A stretch of 9,092 nucleotides of DNA, from contig DDAD01000096.1 of NCBI GenBank assembly GCA_002333205.1, forward strand, positions 6,208 through 15,299. The letters run 5' to 3'. Each line of letters begins with the position of its first letter. Position 1 is the stretch's first letter. A program made the position numbers and the translations under genes. The notes beneath the pieces are model-generated. The model did no database searches and had not been told where the DNA came from. It saw only the letters and a program-made list of their open reading frames with translations. The stretch comes from Pedobacter sp. UBA2067 (GTDB taxonomy: Bacteria > Bacteroidota > Bacteroidia > Sphingobacteriales > Sphingobacteriaceae). Positions 6,272-9,092 of the stretch are shown here, piece by piece.

Positions 6272-7654
6272 TCATTTCGGATTTTTTATGGTTATAAAAT
6301 CTGTTCCGGTGATAGGCAAGCTACCTGAAGAAGTGAATTTTCTTCCAGTAAATTGGATTTTAACACATTGATTTACCTTCACATTTCCGAGCGTTTTCCC
6401 AACTTTCTGAATATCAAACTTCAGCACCAGGTCTTTCACACCGTCGGGCAACCCCCTTCCGCAAGATTTACAATCAACCGCTGTTCCGGAAAGTGGCGAA
6501 GTGCTATATTCAAAAGTAGATGATTCCGGTGCCACACCATTAATGCGGATTGACTTACGGTCAATTGTTGTTACATCCACCGAGTCGCTGTCGAGAATGG
6601 CTACGGTGACCAGTCCTTTTTCAGAGCAGATAAAATTATTCGGACATTCATCAGGTTTGATATCGAATCCCATCGGAATTGCTTCTTGTCTAAGCGCTAT
6701 TTTAGCTGGTAGATCATAGAGTGCAACAATCAGATTAATCCTATCAGCCTCAAGCGGTGAAAATAATTCAACGTTGTTTAAACCTGGGGATAAAATAGAA
6801 TTTATTTCAACGTCCAGAATGTCCCAGCGTCCCCCACCCGGAACGGATGTACCACTGAAAATATCGGGACGGCTGATCATTGACATAGGCCACACAATAA
6901 TTTCACCATCATTAGACGAGCTACCACCCGATACGTGCAATTGGAGGAATGCATTCTCCTTGAAATAGTTGACACCCTCTAATTTAACCGACCAATCCAT
7001 TGGATCTCTCGGCGCTTCTGGGATGCCCGGTACTCCTTCAAACTCAAAGTTACACTCATTTCCATCAAAGATCACGACATCCCTATTATTGTGGCTGTTT
7101 CCATCATCATAAAAAACAACGACTGAGGCACCATTCGGAACCAAGTTGCCGAATTCACTTAGCTTCATTGCTCGCCCAGCACTTGATCGCAAAACTTCGG
7201 TAACATCAGCCCGGTAGGCCTGGCTATTTGTATAGCCGAGGCGGCCGTAGGAAAGACCAATCCTTACTCCTGTAATCTTGTTCGAATTCACGTTGATCTG
7301 TTGACCAGTAGCTGAGGTTGAATTACTAAGTCCATGCCAATACAGTAGCGCCTTTTTAATCGATTGGTTTGAGAAAGAATTGGGCAGTTCGATAGTTCCA
7401 GAGCCCGCGTTCCAAAGCCCCCCCACTCCAGCCGAAACAAAGTCGGTTTCTGTAAAAGTGTCGTAGTATGAAATCGGTTTCCTAACCATCATCGGATTCT
7501 GGTTTACCGCAGCAAGCTTAGAACTTAACTTAGCGGTTGACTCGTTCCCTAAACCAGCAGACTCATCCATGGTGGACTCCTTTTTACAGCCCTCAAAAAA
7601 TACTCCGACAAGCAGCATGGCAATGCAGAGCACACGTATTAATTGATTTTTCAT
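6272..7654 (-). CDS. Secreted lipoprotein with C-terminal DIKP-type domain
   Basis: Encodes 460 residues from ATG 7654. Residues 1-22 are a hydrophobic signal followed by Cys23 (FFEGC-KKES), a loose lipobox of the kind seen in Bacteroidota, so the protein is probably lipid-anchored. After a polar linker (about 24-58), residues 60-200 hold a beta-rich domain: a YYDTFTETDF entry, IKKALLYWHG (99-108), YRADVTEVLR (147-156), GASVVVFYDD (175-184) and RDVVIFDG (191-198). The same order (LYW, DVT, VVVYD, DG) recurs in bacterial surface proteins. Residues 329-458 match a domain beginning FDIKPDECPN, then EKGLVTVAILDSD, VTTIDRKSIRINGVAP and GLPDGVKDLVLKFDI. That domain recurs in secreted proteins, often in its 'DIKPGSxPN' form. 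Cysteines 337, 343, 395, 398 and 430 all fall in this part, so disulfides are likely. Molecular role unknown; no enzyme motif seen. It is convergent with the phosphodiesterase. Confidence 0.8.
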   Translation of the reverse strand: MKNQLIRVLCIAMLLVGVFFEGCKKESTMDESAGLGNESTAKLSSKLAAVNQNPMMVRKPISYYDTFTETDFVSAGVGGLWNAGSGTIELPNSFSNQSIKKALLYWHGLSNSTSATGQQINVNSNKITGVRIGLSYGRLGYTNSQAYRADVTEVLRSSAGRAMKLSEFGNLVPNGASVVVFYDDGNSHNNRDVVIFDGNECNFEFEGVPGIPEAPRDPMDWSVKLEGVNYFKENAFLQLHVSGGSSSNDGEIIVWPMSMISRPDIFSGTSVPGGGRWDILDVEINSILSPGLNNVELFSPLEADRINLIVALYDLPAKIALRQEAIPMGFDIKPDECPNNFICSEKGLVTVAILDSDSVDVTTIDRKSIRINGVAPESSTFEYSTSPLSGTAVDCKSCGRGLPDGVKDLVLKFDIQKVGKTLGNVKVNQCVKIQFTGRKFTSSGSLPITGTDFITIKNPK

Positions 7655-7725
7655 AAACGTAGTATGTTTAAGAATAACTGCGATTTGGCTCGTTTGATTA
7701 CATTAATTTAGGGTTTAAAAAGAAC

Positions 7726-7754
7726 TTTGTAAATCGCTACTTGTAGTAGTTTTG
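7726..7754 (+). promoter_or_regulatory. Candidate Bacteroidota-type promoter for the SDR gene
   Basis: TTTG (7726-7729) and TAGTTTTG (7747-7754) are separated by 17 bases, fitting the TTG-N17-23-TAnnTTTG pattern of Flavobacterium-like promoters. The start of transcription would be near 7761, giving a leader of about 130 nt. The GATTCGG repeats at 7805-7837 would then lie downstream of the start, so either they act as a block or another promoter is used. Confidence 0.4.
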
Positions 7755-7804
7755 AAGGATGTTTAGATTCTGAGTCACGCAATCTCAAGAGAAAAGCACA
7801 GCAT

Positions 7805-7837
7805 TCGATTCGGCTACAAATCTCCTTGATTCGGTTA
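7805..7837 (+). promoter_or_regulatory. Tandem direct repeat TnGATTCGGnTA, 21-bp period, candidate AraC-type operator
   Basis: GATTCGG occurs at 7807-7813 and again at 7828-7834, an offset of exactly 21 bp or two helical turns. Aligning both copies extends the match to T-n-GATTCGG-n-TA. Direct repeats at two-turn spacing are the known layout of half-sites for AraC/XylS regulators, such as araI1 and araI2. An AraC-family gene lies one gene downstream at 8730. The repeats are 57-84 bases before the SDR start codon. The repeat is seen directly; the assignment to this regulator is inferred. Confidence 0.4.
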
Positions 7838-7890
7838 ATCTTACCATCCAATGATTGCTGAATTTTGACCTTAACAAATACTAGTAAATC

Positions 7891-8664
7891 ATGGAGCATA
7901 CAAAAGAATCAACAGCAAACAAGCAGCGGGTCGCATTGGTAACTGGCGCCAATCAAGGCGTAGGTTTTCAAATTGCAAAGGCACTAGCTGAGAATGGCTA
8001 TAAGGTATACGTCGGATCACGAAATTCAAGTAACGGTGAAAAGGCTGCTGCCGAGATCGGCTTTAATGCACACGCAATTGAACTGGATGTTACCAAACAA
8101 TCCACCATTACTGCAGCTGCAGCACACATTGAAAAGGAAGACGGACACCTGGACCTACTGGTAAATAATGCTGGCATATCCCATGCCGGCCAGCCTGGTA
8201 GAACGCTTGAAGAAGTTGTAGAAACAAATCGGGCCAGTAAAGCCTCACTAGACGAGGTACGAACCGTCTGGGAAACCAATGTTTTCGGGACTCTCGCAGT
8301 TACACAAACCATGTTGCCCTTACTGAGAAAAGCCTCAGCAGCACGTATCGTTAATGTTTCAAGCGGCCTAGCTTCACTTTCCTGGATTGCAGACCCAGAC
8401 ACATGGGCAAGGGAGCACTTCGATGTTGTTTATGCCGCATCCAAAACCGCCATGAATGCCATCACGATGGCTTTTGCACTTGAACTGGAAAAAGAAAACA
8501 TTAAAGTCAATGCGGTTAGCCCAGGTTTCACCGCCACAGCGCTGAACAACTTCCAGGGAACAGACAGCCTTGAAGTTGGCGCCCGTGAACCTATCCGGGT
8601 AGCACTTGACACGAACGGTCCAAACATGACCTTTACCGGTCCTGAAGGCCCTTATACCTGGTAG
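7891..8664 (+). CDS. SDR-family NAD(P)-dependent oxidoreductase
   Basis: Encodes 257 residues, the usual length of a classical short-chain dehydrogenase/reductase. The Rossmann nucleotide loop is VTGANQGVG (17-25). Arg44 in VGSRN, at the end of the second strand, suggests NADPH preference. Asp66-Val67 contacts adenine; NNAG is at 92-95 and Asn130 in ETNVFG is the structural Asn. The catalytic Ser is probably Ser158 (VNVSSG), with Tyr181 and Lys185 in YAASK. The Ser-Tyr gap is 23 residues instead of the common 13, a longer loop as in carbonyl-reductase-like SDRs. VNAVSPGFTATALN (206-219) closes the cofactor site. The C-terminal tail (GPEGPYTW) covers the substrate pocket and does not name a substrate. 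No signal peptide; cytoplasmic. The ATG at 7891 has no Shine-Dalgarno. The gene is followed by a strong terminator and an AraC regulator gene in the same direction, which probably controls it. Confidence 0.95.
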   Translation: MEHTKESTANKQRVALVTGANQGVGFQIAKALAENGYKVYVGSRNSSNGEKAAAEIGFNAHAIELDVTKQSTITAAAAHIEKEDGHLDLLVNNAGISHAGQPGRTLEEVVETNRASKASLDEVRTVWETNVFGTLAVTQTMLPLLRKASAARIVNVSSGLASLSWIADPDTWAREHFDVVYAASKTAMNAITMAFALELEKENIKVNAVSPGFTATALNNFQGTDSLEVGAREPIRVALDTNGPNMTFTGPEGPYTW

Positions 8665-8675
8665 TAGCAATAACA

Positions 8676-8714
8676 ATGACTGTTGGCTTGACGCCAACAG
8701 TCATGATATTTTTA
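8676..8714 (+). terminator. Intrinsic terminator after the SDR gene
   Basis: ATGACTGTTGGC (8676-8687) and GCCAACAGTCAT (8693-8704) form a perfect 12-bp stem around the loop TTGAC. It is followed by GATATTTTTATT with a five-T run. It lies 11 bp after the SDR stop codon and separates that gene from the AraC gene. This is the clearest terminator in the window. Confidence 0.9.
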
Positions 8715-8729
8715 TTAATTTAGAAGGAA

Positions 8730-9092
8730 ATGCAAACGATAAACAAACTGGATTCGATTACAGAAATACACCGCATGCTGGGTCTTGCCGGTCCTGTCCA
8801 TCCCCTAATCACTTTATCCGATTCAACCAAAGACTTTGTCAACATGGATCAGCTTCCATCCAGCTATATCTCAGGATTTTACAAGATCTCTTTCATCACA
8901 GAACTGGCTGGAAAGTTTAAGTATGGGCAGGGTTACTATGACTTTTCGGAAGGCAGTCTGCTATTCACCGCGCCAAATCAGGTCATAGGCAATTCTCAAG
9001 CATATGAAAACAACAAAGGTTATTGTCTTATTATCCACCCCGATTTTCTTCAGGGCCATGAACTAGCCAAAAAGATAAAAAGCTACGGTTTC
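8730..9092 (+). CDS. AraC-family transcriptional regulator, N-terminal part (3' end outside window)
   Basis: The frame is open from ATG 8730 to the window edge, giving 121 complete codons without a stop. The visible part reads MQTINKLDSITEIHRMLGL, then ITLSDST, SGFYKISFI, a cupin-like stretch YGQGYYDFSEGSLLFTAPNQVI and CLIIHPDFLQGHELAKKIKSYGF. This matches the N-terminal sensing domain of AraC-type regulators common in Bacteroidota, where 'FxAPNQ' and 'IHPDFL' recur. The helix-turn-helix domain expected at the C-terminus, in a protein of roughly 290-300 residues, lies outside the window, so DNA binding is inferred. An AGAAGGA tract ends one base before the ATG, too close for ideal Shine-Dalgarno spacing. 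The neighbouring SDR gene is the likely target. Only 65 bp separate the two genes and most of that is the terminator, so expression may depend on read-through or on a promoter I cannot see. Confidence 0.8.
   Translation, partial: MQTINKLDSITEIHRMLGLAGPVHPLITLSDSTKDFVNMDQLPSSYISGFYKISFITELAGKFKYGQGYYDFSEGSLLFTAPNQVIGNSQAYENNKGYCLIIHPDFLQGHELAKKIKSYGF

Noticed and set aside
7708..7899. 63-codon open frame on the minus strand between the DIKP lipoprotein and SDR genes
   Set aside because: It overlaps the SDR start codon, covers the candidate promoter and operator repeats, has no recognisable motif, and is best seen as a chance frame in a control region.
7998..8402. 134-codon minus-strand open frame inside the SDR gene
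   Set aside because: The opposite frame encodes a full SDR with all catalytic motifs; this frame has no family resemblance and is a shadow.

Overview
The window looks like ordinary chromosome from a Bacteroidota bacterium, most likely of the Sphingobacteriales type (Pedobacter- or Mucilaginibacter-like). This is inferred from moderate base composition, general absence of Shine-Dalgarno sequences, short lipoprotein signals followed by C-S/K-K-x-E, two TAGTTTTG elements matching the Bacteroidota promoter form TAnnTTTG, and protein families common in that group. No rRNA, tRNA, CRISPR array, insertion sequence, integrase or phage gene is visible. The window is cut inside a gene at both ends.

Layout, left to right: (1) the 3' end of an SRPBCC/AHSA1-type domain gene (+); (2) a 65-residue DUF5808 membrane microprotein (-), with a 15-bp palindrome upstream; (3) gltS, a Na+/glutamate symporter (-); (4) a GDSL/SGNH esterase-like lipoprotein (+), divergent from gltS; (5) a TupA-like ATP-grasp protein (-) and, upstream of it on the same strand, an AI-2E/PerM family membrane protein (-); (6) an exported type I phosphodiesterase/nucleotide pyrophosphatase (+), divergent from the AI-2E gene and preceded by a 14-bp palindrome; (7) a 460-residue secreted lipoprotein with a C-terminal 'DIKP' domain (-), convergent with the phosphodiesterase; (8) an SDR-family oxidoreductase (+), ending at a near-ideal intrinsic terminator; (9) the 5' part of an AraC-family regulator (+), running off the window end. 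No stretch longer than about 300 bases lacks a gene. The largest gaps are 1838-2000, 4764-4938 and 7655-7890, and each is described under features or findings.

The genes do not form one pathway. Three encode exported or lipid-anchored proteins (esterase-like, phosphodiesterase, DIKP lipoprotein), two encode polytopic membrane proteins (GltS, AI-2E), and the right end is a likely regulator-plus-oxidoreductase module. The best regulatory lead is a pair of GATTCGG direct repeats spaced exactly 21 bp, upstream of the SDR gene and one gene from the AraC regulator. That is the geometry of AraC-type half-sites. I found no convincing sign of a wholly new system. The leads are regulatory sites and under-characterised families.
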